From Erythrobasidium yunnanense (Eukaryota > Basidiomycota > Cystobasidiomycetes > Erythrobasidiales > Erythrobasidiaceae), in NCBI GenBank assembly GCA_001600175.1, contig BCJC01000002.1, forward strand, positions 2,081,111 to 2,145,110: DNA of 64,000 nucleotides, written 5' to 3'. Below are positions 11,436 through 22,512 of this stretch, piece after piece. The notes beneath the pieces were generated by a model. The model ran no database searches, had not been told where the DNA came from, and saw only the letters and a program-made list of their open reading frames with translations. The translations under genes and the position numbers were made by a program. Position 1 is the first letter of the stretch. Every line of letters starts with the position of its first letter.

Positions 11436-14400
11436 CTACTTCATTCTGTTGATCTGTTCGATGTTCAGCCGCATCGCAGCCAACTCCGCTTGCAGATTTG
11501 CGATCTATCAAGGACGACATCAGTGTTAGTGCTTACGGTCAGCTATAGGACTTACATCGTCAGTCAAGGAGGCCTTGATGTTTTCAGGAGTCTCAGGCTT
11601 GCTGATGGTCTTTTGATGCCTGTCGATACCAGCTTGTGCAGCTGCCATCTTCTTTTCGGCTTTAGCGAGCTCCACATCGACGTTGATGAAGCCCTTAATG
11701 AGCAGATTGACAACTACATCGGCACCGACAGTCTCGCTTGAGCATCCTTCCGGTACGTCGGACATGCTTTCCAAGACCTCAACAACCTTTGAGCCCTTGA
11801 CGAGCGCACCGACAGTCGGTATCTGCTCGCGAAGGAGAGGTAGAGGTCGAGCATTTGAGCAAACGATATAGGCTGTAGGCGAGCGTGGTCAGCTAAAAGT
11901 ATTTCGAATTGTAGGCTTAGAAGACTGACTTTGTAGGTTGGTGCGTAAGTTGTATGCGCCAGCCAGCGAACGCGCCTTCTCAGTACATGCATTGACGAGC
12001 TCGAAGTCCCGCTCAGCTTGCTGATTGTCAAGGCCAGCACCCTACAAAACGGTGTTAGCCCGTAGCTCGGTTTTGTGGAGCAAAAGCAGCACCCACGGCT
12101 TTGGGGAAGGCAGCCAGTGCGATACTGATCGTCTTGTCGTCAGGACGTCTCGGTAAGCGTTGCCACAGCTCTTCCGTTACGAAAGGCATGAAAGGATGCA
12201 GCATTCTTAGCCCTAGGTCTAAGCAGGTGTATAGGGTGTCTTGTGCAGATCTGCGGACTTCTGCCGGTGCGTCGTCCGCTGATAGGGGCTTCATAGCTTC
12301 GATGTAAATGTCGCAAAGTTCGTATAGCCAGAAGTCGTATACGGTCTGTGTCGCTAAGAGGAAGTTGCGGCTTTCAAGATGCTTATTCAGACCTGCTGCT
12401 GCGGTCTCGAGCCTCGATAGGATCCAACGCTCGACAAGAGTCTCTTTCCCGGTTGGCTGTGAAGGCGAGCACGTTAGTCGACGGCAGCCACTGGTCCGCA
12501 GCGTTATTACGAACCTGTGCTGTCTTAGCTGGAACGAAATCTTCTGGTAATCGGAATTGTACGGCAAATTTGACAGCGTTCCATAGCTTGTTGCAGAACT
12601 TTCTGTATCCCTCGACTCGGAGAATTTCCAAGTTGATGTCTCGGCCTACCATGGCGTCTACTCAGTATGTAGAGCAGGAGCGATGCTTTGTGGGACTCAC
12701 CTCCAGTCGTATATGCGCATAATGCGAACCTCAGAGCATCAGCTCCGCACTGTGGGATGCCTTTCGGGAAGTCCTGTTTCTGCCCGGATTTCGCTTTTTG
12801 AATCTCCTTCTCCTCCAAGTTGCCTTCATATAGTTGCTTATGCAGGGTTTCAAGCGTGCAGCCTTCGATCACATCGATAGGATCGATAACATTTCCGAGC
12901 GATTTTGACATCTTGCGCCCATGTGCATCTCGAACCATAGCATGGCAGAATACCTCGTGGAAAGGAACTTTGCCTGTCAACCGTAGGCCTAACATGACCA
13001 TTCTGGTGACCCAGAAGAAGATGATATCCCAGCCAGTCTCGAGAAGCGAGTTAGGGTAAAAGTTCTCGAAGTCGGCCGTCTATACACCAAGCTTCAGATT
13101 TGTCTGGACATCGTAAGATAAGATAGAATACTTACTTGCTCTGGCCAGCCAAGGGTAGAGAAGGGCCACAAGCCAGATGAGAACCACGTGTCCAAGACAT
13201 CCTCATCCTGCTTGAGCGTGTACTTCTTCCCCGCAAACTTTTCACTAGCTTTCTTTTCAGCTTCTTCAAGTGTTCTCCCAATGATCCAGAACTTCTCGTC
13301 GGAGTCAGAGTTGTTTTCGCCCTCAATGGCTACGAAATAAGCAGGAATTCTATGGCCCCACCAAAGTTGACGAGAGATACACCAGTCTTGAACAGTTTCA
13401 AGCCAGCGATACCAATCGTTCTCGGAACTTTGTGGACGGACCACTACTTCGCCTGCTCGGGTGTGCTTGATCGCTTCTTCTGCGAGAGGTTGGCAGGATA
13501 CCCACCACTGAGGCTTCATGACTTGCTCTATTATGTCTCCGGATTTACTGGAGTATACTGATCTGAGCGTATATTCATTAAGAGAGAGACGCAAGCTTTA
13601 CCTGCAGACTTGAACAGTCATCGGGTTCGCTTCGGCACCGATATATAGATTCTTCTCCTTTAATTTTTCAATGATCGCATTTCGGCAGTGGTAGCGTTTC
13701 ATGCCCTGCGCGATCACCCTCAGTAGTGCGCTTGGGCTTACGCTTGTAGACTACCACATACCTCGAAAGGACCAGCATTCGCGTTCATGGTACCATCATC
13801 GTTCAGAACATTGATAAACTCCAGCTTGTTCCGTTCACCGCACTTGAAATCGTTTGGATCGTGTGCAGGCGTGATCTTTACGGCACCGGTACCGAACTCC
13901 ATATCTACGAGCTCTGAGTCCGTAACGATCGGAATTTTGCGGTCTACGAAAGGGTGGATGGCGAATTTGCCCTGAAGATGCTTGTAGCGAGGATCGTCCG
14001 GGTGAACAGCAATACCGGTATCACCGACCATAGTTTCTGGACGAGTAGTAGCGACAATGATCTTTTCGTCTGAGAGGGAAGTCCGTCAGCTTGACTGCCA
14101 TCGATGTCTGTGAATTGATCGCACCCGAATCTTCGATATGATAGGCAAAACTCGTCAATGTACCAAACTCGAACTTTTCTTTCGGATCATAACCAGGTAC
14201 GCTCAAGAACTCGCGACCTTTGATGTCTTTCGGGTCGCACTGTGTTCAACAATGTTAGCTGAATGGTGAGGGTCTGTTCAGCCGAACGTATTTACCTCGA
14301 TGTTGGAAAGAGTCGTTCGCAGCTGACAGCACCAGTTCACCAATCTGTTCGCGCGGTAAATGATTCCTTCCTCGTGTAGCCTGCAGAAGTTCTCCATAAC

Positions 14401-15491
14401 GGCCTTATAGCGGACTTCGTCCATTGTGAAAGCCGCTTTGCTCCAGTCTGAACTTGCTCCCAGTCTCCTCATCTGCTTCGTGATGCGTTCCTGATATTGA
14501 TCCTTCCATTCGTAAACTCTCTCGATAAACTTCTCTCGTCCTAAATCATGTCTCGTCTGTCCCGTAGCTTTGTACAGACGCTTCTCGACGACAGACTGTG
14601 TTGATATACCAGCATGATCGAATCCTGGCATGTATAGAACGGTCTTGCCGTGCATACGATTCCATCTGATGAGCAAATCTTGGACAGACACGGCCAGGGC
14701 GTGACCGAGATGTAGGGAACCAGTCACGTTCGGAGGAGGGAGTGGAATAGTGAAGACTTCGCCGGTGGGCTTGCCATTCTCATCGAGTGACGGCTTGTAT
14801 ACTCCTATCTTTTCCCACCTGCGCACGATCGATCCTCTTAGCGAGTTCTCTACATATCCGATAGGGTTGCGCGACTTACCAAGCATCCCATGAAGCTTCC
14901 ACAGCAATAGGGTTGTATCCATCTGCCATCTTTCCAGACAGGTCTACAATCACCAGGTCAGCTTGGCAACGCTACATACTTCAAGTTGAGGAGCCCACCC
15001 TTCTTCTCTCCATGCGGCGTAGTATTAACGAATGGTTTCTCCTCTTCGGCATCAGCAGCACCCTTCTTTTCTACTTTATCTTTTTTAGCCGGGGCTGCTT
15101 TGGTAGCAGCGGCTGCAGCTGCAGCGGCCTTCTTCTTCTGTTCAGCTTTAGCAGCAGCTTCTGCTTTTCTTGCTTCTTTCTCGCGCTTCTTGGCTTCTCG
15201 CGCTTCGTTTTTGGGACCTTCGCTAGCTGCAGCACCGTTCGCGTTTCCAGCAGCAGGTGTTTCGTCTGGCTTTGCATCGTTTAGGATAGCAGGAACAGTC
15301 TCATCTTGCGATGGCACAACGCCGTCGTTCTTGCTGGCCATACTCGCACTTTTTGTCGTGCTGAGACCCAGGTTTTGCTGTTGACTCGAGATGTAACTTG
15401 GGTAGAATGGGGATGCTCTGCTTGTTGAAGGGGTGTACAGAAATGCTGAACGAAGTAGAAGACTGCGCCTAAAGAACGGCCTCGTTAGCAT
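11436..15491 (-). CDS. VAS1: Valyl-tRNA synthetase, cytosolic and mitochondrial
   Basis: Class I aminoacyl-tRNA synthetase charging tRNA-Val. The HIGH box is in [20 protein letters not shown] (about 14700) and the KMSKS box in [14 protein letters not shown] (about 12910). The editing and anticodon domains follow, and the C-terminal coiled coil ends in [12 protein letters not shown] (TAG at 11436). There are about ten introns. The first (14944-14998) uses a GTGGGC donor and joins HGEKK to [15 protein letters not shown] 15341 starts the Lys/Ala-rich cytosolic form MASKNDGVV. In frame 50 codons upstream, ATG 15491 begins [18 protein letters not shown], an Arg/Ser-rich, acid-free mitochondrial presequence. 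Budding yeast VAS1 makes both isoforms from two starts in the same way. A still earlier in-frame ATG (15572) exists. SEC13 ends about 150 nt upstream. Confidence 0.94.
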
Positions 15492-15639
15492 AAACTGGTC
15501 GAGCAGGAACAAGGAACAGCGTAATCTAGATGAAAATGTACGCAAGGATGTACAAATAGTAGGCCAAGTCATAAATAACAGTGTGGACAATGACTCGTTA
15601 CTCTTCGTCTAGCGTACATATCCGCAGATAACGGCGCGC

Positions 15640-16928
15640 TCAAGCAGCAACCTCGCTCACGCACTCCCATTCTCCCTTCAAATTCTCCTTCCAGAGCGAT
15701 ACCTTTCCGTCTCCTGCTGATACTGCCAATACATTGCCCGTGACGCTCCAGGACACCCTCCATACAGGTTCTGGGAACTTGTTCTCTTCTGCATTTGCTT
15801 GATTCTGGCCTGCACCAGATGAAAGGTAGGGTAGAGGGTTGAGGTACTTCTTGTTCCATGCTTGACCTGGTCCATCCTGAGTCCAGATGATGACCTGCTT
15901 GTCCTGCCCGCAGCTTGCAAGGTACGTCCTTGGCAGTCCTACGCCTGGCGAGAAGGCTACGTCCCGCACCCAATCTGTATGAGCTTCCAATGTCTCTTCT
16001 ACTACCCATTTCTTCTCTTGTGTATCGTAGTTCCACAGCTTGACAAGAGCATCGCAGCCTCCGGTTGCGAACTTCCACACAAATTGCGGTTGTTGCGAAG
16101 GGTTGTTTGACTGAGGAGAAATCAGAGATGAAGGAGCGATTGCAGGGCACCATGAGATAGCGTTTACGCCGATGTTGTGCGCTGCGAAGAGCGGAGCTTC
16201 CCAAGTTCCATCGTCTGTACAAGCCGTCAGCAAGGCGACTGAGAAGGCAGGCCCGGCGCTTGAGGCTCACCTTTGAAGGTCAAGACAGATACTTTGCCAT
16301 CAGAGCTTGCGCATGCGAGGATAGGACCCAATTCATGCGGTGCCCAAGATATGCTATTGACTGAAAGACGGCGGATCTCAGCACAACGCAGATCGATACC
16401 GGTCGTGTTTGAAGCTACACACCACTGGCACCATGTAGACTGTGCTCCTTGATCTTCTCCCAGCGGCCATTGAGGGATCCTGTCGCGTGTCCCTGCTGAG
16501 GTGCGTTTCCTTGAACTTCTCGCCAGACGATGACTGTTCCATCGTAGCTGCAGCTTGCGAGGATGCTACCGAACTTTGGATGAGCCCAGCTGACAGCCCA
16601 GACGGGTCCCGTATGGCCTTGGAGCGTATCGATGAGCTGCTGCGACGATGACCCCGACGCTGGCCCTGCTCCTCCATCGGATTGCTGGCTGCTGTCGACC
16701 TGGAAGATCTTGATGGTTCGGTCGCTGCTGCACGTCGCTAATCTTCTCCCATGCCAGTCCAGCTGAACATCGTGCACCATGTCGCTGTGCGCCGTCTCTA
16801 TCGTCGACAGCGTGCTCGCACTCGCACTGCTCCCAGAACCACTAGCATTGGCTAGCGAAGGCTGCAAGACATCTCTCGCGTCAATATACTGTCTCAAGTA
16901 ACCCTGTATGCTGTCCTCGACTCACCAT
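15640..16928 (-). CDS. SEC13: COPII coat and nuclear-pore WD40 protein SEC13
   Basis: Six-bladed WD40 protein that pairs with SEC31 in the COPII cage and with NUP145C/NUP96 in the nuclear-pore Y complex. Blade signatures are [71 protein letters not shown], a SWAPHELGP segment, [32 protein letters not shown] and [20 protein letters not shown] at the end. The start is an exon containing only ATG (16926-16928), followed by a GTGAGT donor and a CTTGCAG acceptor at 16862. An earlier non-ATG reading would run into the intron. A Ser/Ala/Gly-rich linker near residues 5-25 and a [11 protein letters not shown] insert between blades are local features. Confidence 0.93.
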
Positions 16929-17588
16929 GATGTTGTTCGGATGCTGGAAAGGTAACGAATCAAGGCGACGTGTCCCGCAAGATTACACAACGCCTCCTGG
17001 CATCTCACAGTTGTTCGGCTTTGGTGTCTATACTTGCTCTGCTCAACAACAACGACGCTACAACCTCACTCGCCCTGCCCGCCGACTCAGTTCAAACTAT
17101 ATGATGTTATTTCCCGAATCCTGTTGCATCCAGTCTCACGATCTCAAGCCTGGTATGCCATAGCACTCTCTTTCAACCCATGCCGCCATATCTACCTCCC
17201 TGACACCAATCAATTCAACCGTAGTTTCCGCTCAGACAGACTTTCGGGCAGAACTTCTGACGTGTTCTGCCTTCGCTGATTCTGCCGCCATGATACCGCA
17301 TGGAGTTTCTTCACTTGCTATGAGAGTCTTGGCTGCAATTCTCCCACCAGGGTTCGCACGCCTTGAAAGGATTGCTGCGAGTATGGTGTCGTTGATAGAA
17401 AGGGGCAGCACAACCTTTCTCCCTCCCAGACTATAAAGCAGAGTCCTCTGCTGCCTCTTGGCTTTTGCTCTTGCCATCGCAAAGCTTGCTCAGACACTGG
17501 TGAGCGCGTTTTGGCTCGAAGGACAGGAGTCTGCTGACACGTCCTCCCATACCTCAATCCTCGCGCGCTTGATTACCGCAGTTCTACG
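16929..17588. promoter_or_regulatory. Divergent intergenic region SEC13 / family copy A
   Basis: About 660 nt between divergent genes. The right part looks transcribed: a GTGAGC donor at 17500 and a CCGCAG acceptor at 17580 would remove an 81 nt intron from the 5' leader of the gene at 17589. The sequence just before the donor (TGGCTTTTGCTCTTGCCATC...CACTG) resembles the leader of the tandem copy at 18737-18780. No other gene seen. Confidence 0.35.
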
Positions 17589-18592
17589 ATGTCAACATAC
17601 AACTCCTTCGACTCCAAGTCCTCCGCAACCAATTCCCGTCGCTTGAGCAAAGCGTCCAGCGTGTCCTCCAACGCTTCAAGCGCTTCAAGCCAGTCTAGCG
17701 TCTCCACAAGGTCATCTCTCAGTTCTGGAGCCTCCATAGGCTCCTGGGATCCGGTACACGCCAAGGATGTAGATCGCAAATGCATATTGGTCAACGGTCG
17801 AATTGAACATGTCGAGCGTGAGTCATGGCTTGCTTATATTATCCGCTGACTTCCTGACTCTATGGGCGTCTGGCCAGATTGGTACGACAATGCTTCTACA
17901 AAGCCCCTGCCTGGTCAACACCGTCTGCGCGACGATAATGGAAAGGTTATCACCGCAGTCGAAGCAGCCGCAGATCGCGAGCTCAAGGAGACCTTGAGAT
18001 TCACTGGTCTGCTTGGCAAAAGGAAGAGAATGGCCTTCCAGACCGTCAAGAATGCTGTAGAAACCGTCCCTCTACGCACACGCGAAATCGACACGCTTTC
18101 TGGCCAAACAGGACCATGGAAGACATCCTCTATCCAAGTAGATCGTGTCCCAGATTACTCTGCAGCCACCGAGAACGACGATCGACTCATAGCAGACCGG
18201 AAGAGGCATCTCATGAGGCCTAAGGCTATCATTGTAGACGGCAAGAAAGTAAAGCCCTCAAGTAAGTCTACCCCAAAGATTAAGTGTTGCAATTGACAAC
18301 TGATACGTGTACTGTGCCTCGGAAAGGGTACTACGAGAACGTATGGGACGACCGACCATCTGTCGAACCATTTCCTGGGCAAGCTGGAATATACTGCCAG
18401 GTAGGCAACTATGCACAAGACGCAGCAAAATGGGAGATGCGTACCAAGAAGAAGTTGCAGCGCTACGTTGGCTACCAAAAGAAGGGAGACATGAAAATGC
18501 GATCTTTCAGAACTGCTTCGTTCGATAACGAAATGGGTGGAGTTGGCAAGCCTGTTAATTTCGTGAAGGACAAGCCGAAGGATAAGATGTAA
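17589..18592 (+). CDS. Unrecognised two-module family, copy A
   Basis: Three exons (17589-17817, 17878-18261, 18327-18592) give 292 aa. Exon 1 codes a Ser-rich, low-complexity N-terminus ending in GASIGSW and a CILVNGRIEHVE strand. Exon 2 opens with HWYDNASTKPLPGQHRLRDD and goes on to LKETLRFTGLLGKRKRMAF. Exon 3 opens with YYENVWDDRPSVEPFPGQAG and goes on to LQRYVGYQKKGDMKMRSFRT, then GGVGKPVNF. The two exons look like copies of one module of about 60 residues. No signal peptide, membrane segment or known domain is visible; the product is basic and probably soluble. Copies B and C share the exon layout. Function unknown. Confidence 0.8.
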
Positions 18593-18862
18593 GCCGTTGT
18601 GACGAGACTGCACCCCTGCAGTCACGACTTGTGAAAGAGATTCGCCCTGAAAGGACTTGTTCTGAAAGGACCTGCTCTAAAGGGGTAGAGCTGAACGGGA
18701 CTTGCAGGCTAGGACTATCAAGCATGCCTCTCTAGTGCATCTTGGCTCTTGCTCTCTCAGAGATAAAGCAATACTGGTGAGTTCACTTTGATTCACAGCC
18801 AGAATAGTGCTGATGACCTCTGCCCTCCCTGCGACCGATCGCCAGTCTGCAGCTCCTGCACT
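18593..18862. promoter_or_regulatory. Spacer between tandem copies A and B
   Basis: About 270 nt. It contains a short run of near-repeats of GAAAGGAC / CTAAAGG (18648-18700) and then a leader resembling that of copy A, with ACTG|GTGAGT at 18775-18784 and a TCTGCAG at about 18850. A 5'-leader intron in the same place as in copy A is likely. Confidence 0.35.
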
Positions 18863-19856
18863 ATGCTTCGCTTGTCAACTACCAAGTCGTTCGACCGCGA
18901 GTCCTCCCTGCATGGTTCACGACGCTCAAGCCAGACTTCCTCCAAAGCTTCCAGCGTCTTGAGTCGGTCCACCGGCTCGACGACCTCATCTTCCAGTTCA
19001 GGAGCATCCATTGGCTCCTGGGATCAAAGAGGTGCCAACGACGTACATCGTGGGTACATTTTGATCAACGATAAATTCGAGACAGTGTCTGGTGAGCTGG
19101 TGCAATGGTCGCTCGCGGCCGCCATGGACGCTGAGAAATGTCGATTCACGTAGATTGGTACGACAATGCCTCGATCAAGCCTCTGCCCGGCCAGCACCCT
19201 CTACGCGATGACAATGGAAACGTCATCACCGCAGTCGAAGCAGCTAAAGACCGCAAGCTCAAAGAGACTCTAAAATTCACTGGTCTGACTGGCAGGAACA
19301 AGAGAATGACGTTTGTTACCGTCAAAAATGCAGTACAGACCCAGCCTCTGCGCGTACAGGCAATCGACCCTATCACTGGCCAACGAGAACCATGGGAGGA
19401 ATCTTCCATCCAAAGACACTGTATTCCAGACTATTCTGCAGCTACCGAGAAAGACGAGATGATCATCGCCCACCGCAAACGGCATCTGAAAGGATCCAAA
19501 TCCATCATTATCGACGGCGAAAAGGTGAAGCCTCACAGTAAATTTCCTACAACATCAGGGTCGCACTCGGCAACTAACCTCTGTACATCATTTACTCAGA
19601 ATACTACGAGAATGTAAACCGCGATAATCATCCGTCCGTGGAACCATTCCCTGGACAGGATGAAATATATAGCTGGGCAGGGAATTATGCCGAAGTTGAA
19701 GCAGACCGGGAGAAGCGTTACAAGGAGAGATTGCAACGCTACGTCGGTTATCAAAAGAAGGGGAACATGACAATGCGGTCTTTCAGGACTGCTTCGTACG
19801 ACGACGCGATGGGTGGAGTCGGCAAGCCTGTCAACTTCATGCTGGATAAGAAATGA
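18863..19856 (+). CDS. Unrecognised two-module family, copy B
   Basis: Tandem paralogue of the gene at 17589. Exons 18863-19091, 19154-19537 and 19600-19856 give 289 aa. Exons 1 and 2 have exactly the same lengths as in copy A (229 and 384 nt) and both introns are phase 1. ATG 18863 (MLRLSTTKSFDRESS) was preferred over an earlier open reading because it gives this exon length. Module 1 begins DWYDNASIKPLPGQHPLRDD. Module 2 begins KYYENVNRDNHPSVEPFPGQ and includes GNYAE, LQRYVGYQKKGNMTMRSFRT and GGVGKPVNFMLDKK. The modules are closer to copy A than to copy C, consistent with a recent local duplication. The Ser/Thr-rich N-terminus diverges most. Function unknown. Confidence 0.8.
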
Positions 19857-20129
19857 TCGAGAACAAGGATGTCAACTTTGTTATCGCTACGCTTTCACGT
19901 TGTACTTGTGCAAGTTGTCCGCCTTCCATGAAGAGTTGCATATCCCCAAGATCATTTCGAAGAGGCTCCATCAGCATTCAAAATACGAGGAGATGAGCGG
20001 GGTACGTTTGACTTCATTACGTTAACCTGAGAAAGCCCTATAATACAGTTGGCCGGGTGTGTCGTGCCTTTTCTGCTGTTATGATGGAAAGATGGAGTGG
20101 GGAGGCTCAAAAACCGATGAATGAGACCT

Positions 20130-22205
20130 CTAGAACATGCCACCTCCTCCCATACCTCCCATTCCACCCATCGCACTGCCTGGTGGTCCTGCTGGCTTCT
20201 CTTCCGGTGCCTACGAGCAGAGTGTGTCAGCGGCATCCGCTTGGCGAGCTACGAGAGCAGACTCACCTCGACAATAGCAGCTTCCGACGTCGTCAGTAAT
20301 GAAGCTACACCGCTTGCATCGACCAAGGCAGTTCGTACGACCTTGAGCGGATCCAGGATACCGGCCTGGATCATATCGACGTATTCTCCCTTCTGAGCAT
20401 CGTATCCCATCGAGAAGTTGTCTCCATACTTCTTGAGCAAGTTCTCGACTACTACGCTTCCCTCTTCTCCTGCATTCTCTACAATGGTTCTCGTAGGACG
20501 CGTAAGGGCCTGCTTGATGATGCTGATACCTAGATCCTGATCGAAGTTTGCACCCTTGAGGTCCTTTAGCACCAATGTAGACTTCAAGAGAGCAGTACCT
20601 CCTCCTGGCAGTATACCTTCCTCGACAGCTGCTCGTGTGGCGTTCAAGGCATCGTCGAATCTGTCCTTCTTCTCGCCGACTTCGACCTCGCTAGATCCTC
20701 CGACTCTGATGACTGCTACACCTCCCGAAAGCTTAGCCAGACGTTCTTGCAGCTTTGTCTTGTCGTAGTCTGATGTTTGCGAATCGGCAATCATGGCACG
20801 TATCTGCTCGCATCGGTCGGTGATGAGGTTTTTTGAGCCGTTTCCGTGCAGGAAAATAGTGTCTTCCTTCGTAATGGTGATGCTGTCTGCTGATCCAAGC
20901 AGATCGGCAGAAGCCTTCTCCAGCTTGACGTCCAGCTCGTCTGTGAAGACTTGACCTCCTGTCAGGATAGCCAAATCGCCCAAGATCGACTTCCTGTTGT
21001 CTCCGAATCCAGGTGCCTTGACTGCACAGACTTGCAGCTGACCACGGAGCTTGTTGAGGATGCATGCAGCAAGAGCTTCACCGTCGATGTCCTCAGCGAC
21101 GATAAGAAGAGGACGACGTTGCTGAGCAGCAATCTCAAGCGAAGGTAGAATGTCTTGGAGAAGCGAGATCTTCTTCTCGCTCAAAAGGATAAGAGGCTTC
21201 TCGAATTCGACTTTTTGCGTCTTGACATCGGTGACGAAGTATGGAGAGACGTATCCTCGGTCGAATCGCATGCCCTCGGTGATCTCGATCTCGTCAGTCA
21301 AGGTCTTGCCCTCCTTGACGGTGATGACTCCGTCCTGTGATATGCAGTCACGTCAGCTGGTCCTTCGCCAATGCATTTGGAGACTTCGACACACCTTTGA
21401 AACCTTCTCCATTGCCTGTGCAATCAGGTCTCCGACAGACTTGTCACCATTGGCAGAGATGGTCGCAACGGACGCGATCTCCTCGGAAGTAGTGATCGAG
21501 CGCTTGTTGTCTTCCAAGTACTTGAGAACAGCATCGACGGCAGCTTGCGAACCTCTTCGGAGATCGGTAGGAGAGCATCCGGCAGCAACGTTCTTTGTTC
21601 CCTCAGAGTAGATGGCGCGGGCAAGAACAGTAGCTGTAGTAGTACCGTCACCGGCGACTTCGTTCGTCTGAAGCACAAGAAGGAGATTCAGCACACTGTA
21701 CTTCTTTAAGCGACGCCGAGCAGCTGGACCTTGTTGGCGACATCCTGCACAAGTCTGGCACCGAGGTTCTCGAACTTGTCCTTCAATGTGATAGACTTTG
21801 CGACCGTGACACCATCTCTGCGAACGGAAGAAGATGCCTAGTAAGCCACAAGCTGGGAGACCGAAAGAAAAAGAAGAAAGCCAGTCGCACTTTGTAATCT
21901 TGGGTCCGCCGTAAGCTTGCTCGATAATAACATTGCGTCCCTTTGGTCCAAGAGTGACGGATACGCTCTTTGCTAGGATTTCGACACTGGCAGCATGAAA
22001 TCAGCAAATTGTTGGTGTGACGGCGGGCTTTTCGAGCAGGCATCGGATAGTCGACGTTGAAAGCCTAGAAGCAAGGGTATTCGACGTACCCAGCAAGCAT
22101 TCTCTTGCGGGCATCGTTGCCAAAGGCGATTTCACGGTAGCTTCGAGTTTGAAGCTTTGAAGCTTTGACATTTCGCAGGTTTCTGGGCAGAGTAGCGCGC
22201 AGCAT
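20130..22205 (-). CDS. HSP60: Mitochondrial chaperonin HSP60
   Basis: Group I chaperonin forming the ATP-driven mitochondrial folding chamber with HSP10. ATG 22205 opens the presequence [20 protein letters not shown], rich in Arg/Lys and lacking acids. The mature part follows with [34 protein letters not shown], the ATP-site loop [76 protein letters not shown] and [13 protein letters not shown]. The flexible tail has the typical GGM repeats ([14 protein letters not shown]) up to the TAG at 20130. Several introns split the N-terminal third. An in-frame upstream ATG exists but would bury the presequence. Confidence 0.96.
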
Positions 22206-22512
22206 GGTAATATCAGTCTTAAGTTGCTGTTTGTTTGTATCAAACGTCCAGAACTGGTCGGCGAAAGGAAGAGAAAGCTCTTCTCTTGTCTGAATTAATT
22301 TCAGGACTTCGAGAAGGTTCACTTCAGGGGGTGTTTTATAGCGAGGTATACGGATATTGTACAGAGTGTTACATCGTCCATGAACAAAGCTGTAGATACA
22401 TTGGAAGGCCTTGCCGTGAAAGTCTTGAAATCCGGCTTACTTGGCTTTGACATCGCACAATGCGCTGATACAAAGGAGACCCTTATCTTGGAGTACTGAT
22501 TCTGCTGCTGCT
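22206..22512. promoter_or_regulatory. Divergent promoter HSP60 / EamA transporter
   Basis: 307 nt between divergent start codons, presumably holding both promoters. A GAAxxTTC-like cluster (GAACTGG, GAAGGTTC around 22250-22320) is compatible with a heat-shock element but is too loose to call. Confidence 0.3.

Noticed and set aside
14986-15384. Plus-strand Ala/Phe-rich frame opposite the ValRS N-terminus
   Set aside because: It is the complement of the Lys/Ala-rich appendix of valyl-tRNA synthetase and has no independent signal.
17232-17557. Small minus-strand frames upstream of family copy A
   Set aside because: No ATG context, similarity or splice pattern; the plus-strand leader and intron explain the region better.
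22250-22320. Possible heat-shock element upstream of HSP60
   Set aside because: GAA/TTC units are present but not in three regularly spaced inverted pentamers, so the match is no better than chance.
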